A stretch of 14,895 nucleotides of DNA from Fervidifonticultor_A tertius. Its GTDB lineage: Bacteria; Sysuimicrobiota; Sysuimicrobiia; Sysuimicrobiales; Humicultoraceae. Below the pieces are notes generated by a model. It ran no database searches. It saw nothing but the letters and a program-made list of their open reading frames with translations, and was not told the DNA's origin. The translations under genes and the position numbers were made by a program. Within the stretch, counting starts at the first letter, position 1, and each line of letters opens with the position of its first letter. This document shows positions 6,694 to 13,261 of this stretch, in pieces. Where the stretch lies: the NCBI GenBank assembly GCA_031459235.1, contig JAVKIY010000064.1:1-14895 (forward strand), written 5' to 3'.

Positions 6694-7098
6694 GTGGGTG
6701 GCGTGGTGACCGATTCCATCGCGGACATGCTGACGCGGCTGCGCAACGCCAACGCGGCCCGGCACGATCATGTCCTGGTCCCGGCGAGCCGGCTGAAGCT
6801 CGAGATCGCCCGCATCCTCAAGTCCGAGGGCTACCTGGCCGACGTGCAGGTCGTCGAGCGGCGGCCCCAGAGTCAGCTCCGGCTCCAGCTCCGCTACGGC
6901 CCGCGCCGGCAGCAGGTGCTCAGCGGCATCCGGCGGGTCAGCCGGCCGGGGTTGCGCATCTACGCGAAGCGGGGGGCCGTGCCGCGTGTGCGCGGCGGCC
7001 TGGGCGTGGCGATCCTGTCGACCTCGCGGGGCCTGATGACCGATCGCGAGGCCCGCCGTCTCGGCGTGGGCGGCGAGGTCCTCTGCTACATCTGGTAG
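6694..7098 (+). CDS. rpsH: 30S ribosomal protein S8
   Basis: Encodes up to 134 residues. S8 binds helix 21 of 16S rRNA and nucleates the central domain; in E. coli it also represses the spc operon. The body is orthodox: DSIADMLTRLRNAN, RPGLRIYAKRGAVPRVRGGLG, and the signature STSRGLMTDREARRLGVGGEVLCYIW. The start is uncertain. GTG 6694 has the best spaced upstream purine run (6681-6687), but in-frame GTG 6703 or 6706 would give the more typical beginning (M)VTDSIADML. I keep 6694 because of spacing. Confidence 0.96.
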   Translation: MGGVVTDSIADMLTRLRNANAARHDHVLVPASRLKLEIARILKSEGYLADVQVVERRPQSQLRLQLRYGPRRQQVLSGIRRVSRPGLRIYAKRGAVPRVRGGLGVAILSTSRGLMTDREARRLGVGGEVLCYIW

Positions 7099-7120
7099 GT
7101 GGGCCGGGAGGAGCGGGACC

Positions 7121-7672
7121 ATGTCGCGGATTGGACGGCTGCCGGTTCCGGTGCCGGCCGGGGTCGAGGTGAAGGTGGCGGGCCGCACCGTGGAGGTGAA
7201 GGGGCCCCGGGGGACGCTCGTGCGCGACGTGCACCCCGACATCCGGGTCGCGGTAGCGGGCGGCGCGGTGACCGTGGCGCGGCCGACCGACCAACGGCAC
7301 CACCGCGCGCTGCACGGCCTCACGCGCGCGCTCATCGCGAACATGGTGCGCGGCGTCGTGGACGGGTATCGGGTCGATCTCGAGATCCACGGCGTGGGCT
7401 ACCGTGCCATCAAGCAGGGCCGGCAGGTGACGCTTCAGGTCGGGTTCTCGCACCCGGTGGAGGTCACCCCGCCCCCGGGTGTGGAGATCGAGGTGCCGCA
7501 GCCGAACCGGCTGGCGGTGACCGGGACCGACCGCGAGGCGGTTGGCCAGCTCGCGGCCACGATCCGCGCGATTCGGCCGCCCGACGCCTACAAGGGGAAG
7601 GGCATCCGGTACGCGGGCGAGCGCCTGCGGCTGCGGGCCGGCAAGGCCGGCAAGGCCGCCGGCAAGGCATAG
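7121..7672 (+). CDS. rplF: 50S ribosomal protein L6
   Basis: Encodes 183 residues forming two repeated domains. L6 lies by the sarcin-ricin loop and L7/L12 stalk base, close to where elongation factors bind. The N-terminus MSRIGRLPVPVPAGVEV and the mid-protein VDLEIHGVGYRAI are typical, and the family signature appears near PDAYKGKGIRYAGE. The C-terminus carries an extra Lys/Gly/Ala tail made of repeated GKA units (residues 174-183). GGGAGGAG at 7106-7113 precedes the ATG by 7 bases. Confidence 0.98.
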   Translation: MSRIGRLPVPVPAGVEVKVAGRTVEVKGPRGTLVRDVHPDIRVAVAGGAVTVARPTDQRHHRALHGLTRALIANMVRGVVDGYRVDLEIHGVGYRAIKQGRQVTLQVGFSHPVEVTPPPGVEIEVPQPNRLAVTGTDREAVGQLAATIRAIRPPDAYKGKGIRYAGERLRLRAGKAGKAAGKA

Positions 7673-7692
7673 CAGGACGGGAGAGCGCGCAC

Positions 7693-8061
7693 ATGTACAC
7701 ACGGGCTGATCGCAACGCACTCCGCCAGCGCCGCCACCGGCGCACCCGGCGCCGGCTGGTCGGGACCGCCGGCCGGCCGCGGCTGTCGGTGTTCCGCAGT
7801 CTGAAGCAGATCTACGCCCAGGTGATCGACGATGCCAGCGGCCGCACGCTCGCCGCGGCGTCCACGCTCGATCCGGAGATCCGCGCGCAGGTCGCCGGCA
7901 AGAAGAAGGCCGAGGCCGCGGCGGTGGTGGGCGAGGTGCTCGCGCGGCGCGCGCGAGCTCGCGGTGTGGTCGCGGTCGTCTTCGACCGCGGGGGCTACCT
8001 TTACCACGGCCGCGTCCGGGCTCTGGCGGACGCCGCACGCAAGGCCGGGCTGGAGTTCTGA
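7693..8061 (+). CDS. rplR: 50S ribosomal protein L18
   Basis: Encodes 122 residues. L18 binds 5S rRNA and with L5 attaches it to the large subunit. A basic N-terminus (RNALRQRRHRRTRRRL) leads into GRPRLSVFRSLKQIYAQVIDD and the diagnostic end VVFDRGGYLYHGRVRALADAARKAGLEF. The ATG at 7693 is preceded by GGGAGA. The spacing is 20 bp from rplF and 15 bp to rpsE. Confidence 0.98.
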   Translation: MYTRADRNALRQRRHRRTRRRLVGTAGRPRLSVFRSLKQIYAQVIDDASGRTLAAASTLDPEIRAQVAGKKKAEAAAVVGEVLARRARARGVVAVVFDRGGYLYHGRVRALADAARKAGLEF

Positions 8062-8076
8062 TCGGAGGAGAGCCGG

Positions 8077-8589
8077 ATGCCGCCACGCATCGACCCGTCC
8101 AGCGTGAACCTGTCCGTCGAGAAGGCGGTCTTCATCAACCGCGTCGCCAAGGTGACCAAGGGCGCCAAGCGCTTCAAGTTCAGCGCCCTGGTCGTCGTCG
8201 GCGACGAGAACGGCCACGTCGGGGTGGGGCTGGGGAAGGCCTCCGAGGTGCCCGACGCGATCCGCAAGGCGGTCGAGGACGCGAAGAAGAGCCTGCTCGC
8301 GGTGCGCCGGCAGGGCACGACGATCCCGCACGAGGTGGTGGGGAGGTTCGGCGCGTCCTCGGTGCTGCTTCGGCCCGCCTCGCCGGGGACCGGCGTCATC
8401 GCCGGCGGCGCCGTGCGGGCCGTGCTCGAGGCGGCCGGCATCAAGGACATCCTGACCAAGGCGCTGGGCTCCACCAACGCGATCAACGTAGCCCGCGCGA
8501 CCCTGGCTGGCCTCGAGGCGCTCCGCCAGCCCGAGGAGGTCGCGCGTATGCGCGGCCGGCCCGTCGAGGCCCTGGCGGTCAGGGCGTAG
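8077..8589 (+). CDS. rpsE: 30S ribosomal protein S5
   Basis: Encodes 170 residues. S5 helps decoding accuracy and lies with S3 and S4 at the mRNA entry site. The N-terminal double-stranded RNA-binding-like domain includes FINRVAKVTKGAKRFKFSALVVVGD and GHVGVGLGKASEVPDAIRKA. The C-terminal domain carries RPASPGTGVIAGGAVRAVLE and GSTNAINVARATL. GGAGGAG at 8064-8070 is a strong ribosome binding site. The next gene is rplO after only 14 bp, so rpmD, its usual neighbour, is absent here. Confidence 0.98.
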   Translation: MPPRIDPSSVNLSVEKAVFINRVAKVTKGAKRFKFSALVVVGDENGHVGVGLGKASEVPDAIRKAVEDAKKSLLAVRRQGTTIPHEVVGRFGASSVLLRPASPGTGVIAGGAVRAVLEAAGIKDILTKALGSTNAINVARATLAGLEALRQPEEVARMRGRPVEALAVRA

Positions 8590-8603
8590 CAGGGGGAGAG
8601 GAC

Positions 8604-9074
8604 ATGCCGTTCATCGACGACCTGAGGGCACCACGCGGCGCCCGTCGGCGCCGCCGCCGCGTCGGCCGTGGTCTGGGCTCCGGGCGCGGCGTCTACGCCG
8701 GCAAGGGCCGCAAGGGCCAGAAGGCCCGCTCCGGGGCCGGGCCGCGCCCCGGTTTCGAGGGCGGTCAGACGCCCCTGGTCAAGCGGCTGCCGTTCCGCCG
8801 CGGCGTGCGCGGCGCGGGCAGCAATATGACCGGCGGTGGACCGCGGCCGCGGCCGCAGGAGGTGCGCCTCCGCGACCTCAACCGGTTCGCCTCGGGCACC
8901 GAGGTCACGCCCGCGGTCCTGCGCGGCGCCGGACTCGTCGGCGGGGGGCGCGTCAAGGTGCTGGCCACGGGCCAGCTGCGGGTGGCCCTCGTGGTCCGCG
9001 CGCATGGCTTCACCGCCGGCGCGCGGAAGGCGATCGAGGCCGCCGGCGGGCGCGCCGAGGTGCTCGCCCGATGA
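8604..9074 (+). CDS. rplO: 50S ribosomal protein L15
   Basis: Encodes 156 residues. L15 is a late-assembly protein that threads through 23S rRNA domains. The N-terminal extension is very basic (GARRRRRRVGRGLGSGRG) and contains the conserved GKGRKGQKARSG and RPGFEGGQTPL. The C-terminal globular domain is typical. AGGGGGAG at 8591-8598 precedes the ATG. Its TGA stop overlaps the secY ATG by 4 bp (ATGA), which suggests coupled translation. Confidence 0.97.
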   Translation: MPFIDDLRAPRGARRRRRRVGRGLGSGRGVYAGKGRKGQKARSGAGPRPGFEGGQTPLVKRLPFRRGVRGAGSNMTGGGPRPRPQEVRLRDLNRFASGTEVTPAVLRGAGLVGGGRVKVLATGQLRVALVVRAHGFTAGARKAIEAAGGRAEVLAR

Positions 9075-10345
9075 TGCAGGTCCGCTCGATGGCCAACCCG
9101 CTACGTATCCCGGACCTGCGGCGGCGGGTGATCTTCACGGGCATCATGCTCATCCTCTACCGCCTGGGCGCCCACCTGCCGGTACCCGGGGTCAACGTCG
9201 CGGCGATCGAGCAGCTCTTCCGGCAGCAAGGCAGCCTGTTCAGCTTCCTCGACCTGTTCGTGGGCGGTGCGCTGTCCAACTTCGCCATCTTCGCCCTCGG
9301 CGTCTTCCCGTACATCACGGCCTCGATCATCTTCAGCCTACTCCAGGTCGTCTTCCCGCGGCTGAAGGAGATGGCCACCGAGGAGGGCGAGGCCGGCCGC
9401 CGCCGGATCGGCATGTACACCCGCTACCTGACGGTGGTGCTGGCGCTGGTGCAGGCGGTCGGCCAGCTCTATCTGATCCGCAGCCAGGGTGCCGTACCCG
9501 ACGTTCGGCCGCTCACGCTGGCCACGATCGTCCTCACGCTGGTCGCCGGGACGATGCTGCTCACCTGGATGGGCGAGATCATGACCGAGTACGGCGTGGG
9601 CAACGGGGTGTCGCTCATCATCTTCGGCGGCATCGTGGCCCGCCTGCCGGCGCAAACCGCCCAGACCCTCACGCTGGTGCGGGCGGGCGAGGTCGCCGTC
9701 TGGCAGTTCCTGCTCGATGTTGTGGTCATCCTGGTCAGCATCGTCGCGGTGGTGGCGATCACCCAGGCCGTTCGCAAGATCCCGGTCCAGTACGCGAAGC
9801 GCGTGGTCGGTCGGCGCGTCTACGGCGGCCAGTCCACGCACCTGCCGATCCGGGTGATCCAGGCCGGCGTCATCCCGATCATCTTTGCGATCTCCGTGCT
9901 CCAGTTCCCCGGGACGATTGCGCAGTTCTCGAACTGGGAGCCGCTGCGCATCTGGGGGCAGCGCATCCTGCCCGGGCAGCCGCTGGGCGACCTGCTCTAC
10001 TTCGTGCTCATCATCGTCTTCACGTACTTCTACACCGCCGTCCAGTTCGACCCGAACGACGTCTCCAACAACATCAAGAAGTACGGGGGGTTCATCCCCG
10101 GCATCCGGCCCGGCCGACCGACCGCGGAGTACCTGGGCCGGGTCACCGAGCGCCTGACGCTCGTCGGGGCGCTGACGCTGGCGGCGATCGCTATCGCGCC
10201 GGTCTACCTGTCCCGGGGCACCGGCGTGCTCACGCTCTACCTGGCCGGGACCTCGCTGCTCATCGTGGTCGGCGTGGCGCTGGAGACGATGAAGCAGCTG
10301 GAAGCCTACGTGCTCATGCGCCACTATGAAGGGTTCATGCGGTGA
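9071..10345 (+). CDS. secY: Protein translocase subunit SecY
   Basis: Encodes 424 residues from ATG 9071, which overlaps the rplO stop. SecY is the membrane channel of the Sec translocon; 10 transmembrane helices are expected and the hydrophobic segments fit. Landmarks: IPDLRRRVIFTGIMLILYRLGAHLPVPGV (first helix), FSFLDLFVGGALSNFAIF (plug region), GVFPYITASIIFSLL, WMGEIMTEYGVGNGVSLIIF, the cytoplasmic loop AKRVVGRRVYGGQSTHLPI, and FDPNDVSNNIKKYGGFIPG. It ends ALETMKQLEAYVLMRHYEGFM. In the usual VNQAGVIP motif Asn is replaced by Ile263. ATG 9074 and 9089 are other possible starts. Its stop overlaps adk by 4 bp. Confidence 0.98.
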   Translation: MMQVRSMANPLRIPDLRRRVIFTGIMLILYRLGAHLPVPGVNVAAIEQLFRQQGSLFSFLDLFVGGALSNFAIFALGVFPYITASIIFSLLQVVFPRLKEMATEEGEAGRRRIGMYTRYLTVVLALVQAVGQLYLIRSQGAVPDVRPLTLATIVLTLVAGTMLLTWMGEIMTEYGVGNGVSLIIFGGIVARLPAQTAQTLTLVRAGEVAVWQFLLDVVVILVSIVAVVAITQAVRKIPVQYAKRVVGRRVYGGQSTHLPIRVIQAGVIPIIFAISVLQFPGTIAQFSNWEPLRIWGQRILPGQPLGDLLYFVLIIVFTYFYTAVQFDPNDVSNNIKKYGGFIPGIRPGRPTAEYLGRVTERLTLVGALTLAAIAIAPVYLSRGTGVLTLYLAGTSLLIVVGVALETMKQLEAYVLMRHYEGFMR

Positions 10346-10998
10346 ACCTGGTCTTCCTGGGCCCGCCCGGCGCAGGGAAGGGGACGCAGGCGGCGCGGCT
10401 GTCCGGCATGCTCGGCATCCCGCAAGTCTCCACCGGGGACATCCTGCGTGCGGCGATCGCCGCGTCCAAGCCGCTCGGCCTGGAGGCCGATCGCTACATG
10501 CGCGCCGGCGACCTGGTGCCCGACGCGGTGATGATCGGTATCATCGCCGAGCGGCTGCAACAGCCGGATGCGGCCGTGGGGTTCATCCTCGATGGGTTCC
10601 CCCGGACGATCGCGCAGGCCGAGGGGCTCGAGGCGATGCTGGCGGGGATGGGACGCCGCCTGGACCGCGTGATCTACTTCGAGGCCAGCGAGGCCACGCT
10701 CATCAGGCGGCTCGGCAACCGGCGGGTGTGCCGCGCCGCCGGCCACATCTACAACCTGCTGTCGAGTCCGCCGGCGCACCCCGGCGTCTGCGACCTGGAC
10801 GGCAGCCCGCTCTACATGCGCGACGACGACCGGCCCGAGACGGTCCTGCGCCGGCTCCAGGTCTACCGCGAGCAGACCGAGCCCCTGCTGGCGTTCTACG
10901 AGGCGCGCGGGCTGTTCGTGCGCGTGGACGCCGAGGGCGACGTGGGGGCGGTCGCCGCGGCGCTCGCCGCGCTGGTCGCGCCGCAGCGGACGCGATGA
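10342..10998 (+). CDS. adk: Adenylate kinase, long form with degenerate zinc site
   Basis: Encodes 218 residues from GTG 10342, which overlaps the secY stop (GTGA). Adk catalyses ATP + AMP to 2 ADP in the cytoplasm. The P-loop is GPPGAGKGT (residues 7-15, Lys13), the AMP site includes STGDILR and LDGFPRT (Asp84, Arg88), and DDRPETVLRRL follows the LID. The LID (about 127-163) has the spacing of the zinc-binding Gram-positive enzyme: Cys130, Cys150 and Asp153 are in place, but the expected Cys133 is Ala. The stop overlaps map by 4 bp (ATGA). Confidence 0.98.
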   Translation: MNLVFLGPPGAGKGTQAARLSGMLGIPQVSTGDILRAAIAASKPLGLEADRYMRAGDLVPDAVMIGIIAERLQQPDAAVGFILDGFPRTIAQAEGLEAMLAGMGRRLDRVIYFEASEATLIRRLGNRRVCRAAGHIYNLLSSPPAHPGVCDLDGSPLYMRDDDRPETVLRRLQVYREQTEPLLAFYEARGLFVRVDAEGDVGAVAAALAALVAPQRTR

Positions 10999-11777
10999 AG
11001 CCGCCCAGCCTGGTCGTGCCCAAGACGCCCGCGGAGGTCGCCCGCATGCGGCGCGCGGGCCGCGTGGCCGCCGTGGCGCTCCGCGAGGTGGCGCGTGCCG
11101 TGGCCCCGGGGGTCGCCACCGAGGCGCTCGACCGGCTGGCCGAGACTGTCATCCGCGACCACGGCGGCGTGCCGTCGTTCAAAGGGTACCGGGGCTACCC
11201 GGCGAGTATCTGCACGTCGATCGACGACGAGGTCGTCCACGGCATCCCCGGCCCGCGGGTGCTGCGCGAGGGCGAGCTCCTCTCGATCGACCTTGGCGTT
11301 CGGCTGGAGGGGTTCCACGCCGATGTGGCCGTGACGGTACCGGTCGGCGAGGTGCCGCCGGAGGTGAGCCGGCTCATCGCGACGACCCAGGCGGCGCTGG
11401 ACGCGGGGGTGGCGGCCGCGCGGCCGGGCGCCACGCTGGGCGATGTCTCGTGGGCCATCCAGTCGGTGGTGGAGGCCGCGGGGTTCTCGGCGGTGCGGGA
11501 CTTCGCCGGGCACGGGGTGGGCCGCGCGCTCCACGAGGACCCGCAGGTCCCCAACGTGGGGCGCCCTGGTACCGGCCCGGCGCTCCGGGTGGGGATGACG
11601 CTCGCGGTGGAGCCGATGGTGAACATGGGCGGGCCGGACGTGGTGATGGACGACGACGGTTGGACGGTGCGGACGCGCGACCACTCGCTATCCGCGCACG
11701 CGGAGCACACGGTCGCCGTCACCGCCGCCGGCCCGGAGGTGCTCACTAGACTCGATGAGACGGCGGCGGTATACTGA
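10995..11777 (+). CDS. map: Methionine aminopeptidase, type I
   Basis: Encodes 260 residues from ATG 10995, chosen because it overlaps the adk stop and gives the usual beginning before KTPAEVARMRRAGRV. The enzyme removes initiator methionine from nascent proteins. All five metal ligands are present: Asp99 (SIDLGV), Asp110 (FHADVAVT), His173 (GHGVGR), Glu206 (VEPM) and Glu237 (AEHTV). His82 (VVHGIP) and His180 match the catalytic histidines. There is no N-terminal zinc extension or type II insert. The last residues after EVLTRL are extra and coincide with a candidate promoter. The stop abuts the next gene. Confidence 0.98.
   Translation: MKPPSLVVPKTPAEVARMRRAGRVAAVALREVARAVAPGVATEALDRLAETVIRDHGGVPSFKGYRGYPASICTSIDDEVVHGIPGPRVLREGELLSIDLGVRLEGFHADVAVTVPVGEVPPEVSRLIATTQAALDAGVAAARPGATLGDVSWAIQSVVEAAGFSAVRDFAGHGVGRALHEDPQVPNVGRPGTGPALRVGMTLAVEPMVNMGGPDVVMDDDGWTVRTRDHSLSAHAEHTVAVTAAGPEVLTRLDETAAVY
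11747..11775 (+). promoter_or_regulatory. Candidate sigma-70-type promoter at the end of map
   Basis: TAGACT (11747-11752) and TATACT (11770-11775) are separated by exactly 17 bases and match the housekeeping consensus at 4 of 6 and 5 of 6 positions. The element stands out against the very GC-rich surroundings. It lies in the final codons of map, just before the KOW gene. A transcript would start near 11782-11784, after ATG 11778 and about at GTG 11784. It could drive a leaderless KOW transcript or supply infA, rpmJ and the alpha cluster. This is inference from sequence only. Confidence 0.35.
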
Positions 11778-12074
11778 ATGATTGTGGATCGCCCGGTCCG
11801 GCAGTCCCCCGCGGCGCTGGTCGGCATGGTCGTCACCTCGCGGGCAGGGCGCGATGCCGGGGACCGGTACGTGGTGATCGCGGTCGCGGGCGCCGACGCG
11901 GTGCTGGTCGCCGACGGGCGGCGCCGCGGCATGGGCCGGCCCAAGCGCAAGAATGTCAAGCACCTGGTCGTCCACGGGCCGGCCGGCGCGCTCGCCGAGC
12001 GGCTGCGCGCCGGGGCGGCGCCGACCGACGAAGAGTTGCGCGCCGCGCTGGGCGCGTCCACGGAGGGCGCATGA
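11778..12074 (+). CDS. KOW-domain RNA-binding protein (YbzG-like)
   Basis: Encodes 98 residues. It resembles the small KOW/L14e-like proteins found between map and infA in Firmicutes, such as B. subtilis YbzG, whose exact role is not established. The KOW core is residues 16-63: VGMVVTSRAGRDAGDRYVVI, then VLVADGRRRGMGRPKRKNVKHLVVH, with a basic PKRKNVKH patch likely to touch RNA. A charged, Ala-rich tail follows. ATG 11778 directly abuts the map stop and has no Shine-Dalgarno sequence; in-frame GTG 11784 is an alternative start. The last 4 bp overlap infA. RNA binding and a role near the ribosome are inferred from the domain and neighbours. Confidence 0.9.
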   Translation: MIVDRPVRQSPAALVGMVVTSRAGRDAGDRYVVIAVAGADAVLVADGRRRGMGRPKRKNVKHLVVHGPAGALAERLRAGAAPTDEELRAALGASTEGA

Positions 12075-12289
12075 CCAAGCAGGACGCGATCGAGGTCGAA
12101 GGCACGGTGGCGGAGGTGCTCCCGAACGCGATGTTCCGGGTGACCCTCCCGAGCGGGCACAAGGTGCTCGCCCACATCTCGGGCAAGATGCGCATCCACT
12201 TTATCCGCATCCTGCCCGGCGACCGGGTGAAGGTGGAGCTGTCGCCCTACGACCCGACCCGGGGTCGGATCACCTACCGGTACCGGTAG
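12071..12289 (+). CDS. infA: Translation initiation factor IF-1
   Basis: Encodes 72 residues, the standard length. IF-1 is a single OB-fold protein that occupies the 30S A site during initiation. The sequence is highly typical: EVEGTVAEVLPNAMFRV, GHKVLAHISGKMR, IRILPGDRVKVELSPYD, TRGRITYRYR. It starts within the stop of the KOW gene (ATGA overlap), and 19 bp separate it from rpmJ. Confidence 0.98.
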   Translation: MTKQDAIEVEGTVAEVLPNAMFRVTLPSGHKVLAHISGKMRIHFIRILPGDRVKVELSPYDPTRGRITYRYR

Positions 12290-12308
12290 CGGGCGCGAGG
12301 AGCGGAGC

Positions 12309-12422
12309 ATGAAGGTACGGGCGTCGGTACGGCGCATGTGCGAGAAGTGCAAGATCGTGAAGCGGGGCCGCCGGGTGCTCGTGATCTGCGAGAACCCGAA
12401 GCACAAGCAGAAGCAGGGCTGA
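12309..12422 (+). CDS. rpmJ: 50S ribosomal protein L36 (zinc form)
   Basis: Encodes only 37 residues: MKVRASVRRMCEKCKIVKRG, then a second half ending NPKHKQKQG. L36 is a zinc-ribbon protein that organises 23S rRNA near the base of the L7/L12 stalk. The ligands Cys11, Cys14, Cys27 and His32 are all present, so this is the zinc-binding paralog. GAGGAG at 12297-12302 lies 6 bases before the ATG. The position between infA and rpsM is the conserved one. The stop overlaps the rpsM ribosome binding site. Confidence 0.97.
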   Translation: MKVRASVRRMCEKCKIVKRGRRVLVICENPKHKQKQG

Positions 12423-12432
12423 GGAGGGGCGC

Positions 12433-12831
12433 ATGGCACGCATCGCCGGGGTCGACCTGCCGCGGGAGAAGCGCGTCGAGGCCGCGCTCCCGTACATCTA
12501 CGGGATCGGTGCCGCGCGCGCGCGCGAGATCTGCCGCGCGACGGGCGTGAACCCCGACACTCGCGTGAAGAGCCTGGCGGAGGACGAGGTCACGCGGCTG
12601 CGCGACTACATCGAGAGGCACTACAAGGTGGAAGGCGACCTGCGCCGCGACGTCGCGATGGACATCCGCCGGCTGGTGGAGATCGGTGCCTACCGCGGCA
12701 CCCGCCACAAGAAGAGCCTGCCGGTGCGCGGCCAGCGTACCCGCACCAACGCCCGCACGCGCAAGGGTCCGAAGAAGACCGTGGGTGTGCGCCGCAAGGC
12801 CGCCGCGACGGCCTCGGCGCCGCCGCGATAG
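12433..12831 (+). CDS. rpsM: 30S ribosomal protein S13
   Basis: Encodes 132 residues. S13 is in the 30S head, bridges to the large subunit and touches P-site tRNA with its C-terminal tail. Landmarks are MARIAGVDLPREKRVEAAL, the helix-turn-helix segment YIYGIGAARAREIC (residues 21-34), GAYRGTRHKKSLPVRGQRT and TNARTRKGPKK. A tail of about 12 Ala/Ser/Pro-rich residues extends past the usual end. GAGGAGG at 12421-12427 overlaps the rpmJ stop. Confidence 0.98.
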   Translation: MARIAGVDLPREKRVEAALPYIYGIGAARAREICRATGVNPDTRVKSLAEDEVTRLRDYIERHYKVEGDLRRDVAMDIRRLVEIGAYRGTRHKKSLPVRGQRTRTNARTRKGPKKTVGVRRKAAATASAPPR

Positions 12832-12834
12832 GAC

Positions 12835-12849
12835 GGGGGAGTGCCGATC
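12835..12849 (+). promoter_or_regulatory. Ribosome binding site deciding the rpsK start
   Basis: The purine run GGGGGAG (12835-12841) lies 8 bases before ATG 12850. An upstream in-frame GTG at 12841 is part of this run and so too close to be served by it, which favours ATG 12850. The shorter protein also starts MANKPRTRKR, like S11 proteins generally. Confidence 0.75.
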
Positions 12850-13236
12850 ATGGCCAACAAGCCGAGGACGCGCAAGCGCGAGCGGAAGAACGTGCCGGTG
12901 GGCGTGGCCCACATCCGCTCCAGCTTCAACAACACCATGGTGACCATCACCGACCCGCGCGGGCACGTTGTCGCCTGGTCGAGCGCCGGGACCGCGGGGT
13001 TCAAGGGCTCGCGCAAGGGCACGCCGTTCGCCGCCAGCGTCGCCGCGGAGACCGCGGCGCGCAAGGCGATGGAGCACGGCGTGCGCCAGGTCGAGGTCTA
13101 CGTCCGCGGCCCGGGAGCGGGCCGCGAGGCGGCGATCCGGTCGCTGCAGTCCGCCGGGCTGGAGGTCAACCTGATCCGCGACGTCACGCCGGTCCCGCAC
13201 AACGGGTGCCGGCCGCCCAAGCGGCGGCGCGTGTAG
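12850..13236 (+). CDS. rpsK: 30S ribosomal protein S11
   Basis: Encodes 128 residues from ATG 12850. S11 forms part of the platform and the mRNA exit site. The sequence contains VPVGVAHIRSSFNNTMVTIT, WSSAGTAGFKGSRKGTPFAA and VYVRGPGAGREAAIRSL. It ends PHNGCRPPKRRRV, with Asn118-Gly119 at the site where S11 commonly forms isoaspartate. A start at GTG 12841 would add 3 residues and is less likely. The spacing is 18 bp from rpsM and 25 bp to rpsD. Confidence 0.98.
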   Translation: MANKPRTRKRERKNVPVGVAHIRSSFNNTMVTITDPRGHVVAWSSAGTAGFKGSRKGTPFAASVAAETAARKAMEHGVRQVEVYVRGPGAGREAAIRSLQSAGLEVNLIRDVTPVPHNGCRPPKRRRV

Positions 13237-13261
13237 CGCGGCGGGAGGCTGAGGAGGGCCG

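Noticed and set aside
4770..6752. A 660-codon open frame on the minus strand across rpmC to rpsH
   Set aside because: It is antisense to conserved genes, and its Arg/Pro/Ser-rich composition mirrors the third-position GC bias of the sense strand.
10326..10994. Upstream extension of the map frame through adk
   Set aside because: It overlaps all of adk in another frame and is low-complexity; the Map homology begins right after ATG 10995.
12514..12530. CG dinucleotide run in rpsM
   Set aside because: It codes conserved Ala and Arg residues of S13 and is what high GC codon use produces; there is no sign of a separate element.
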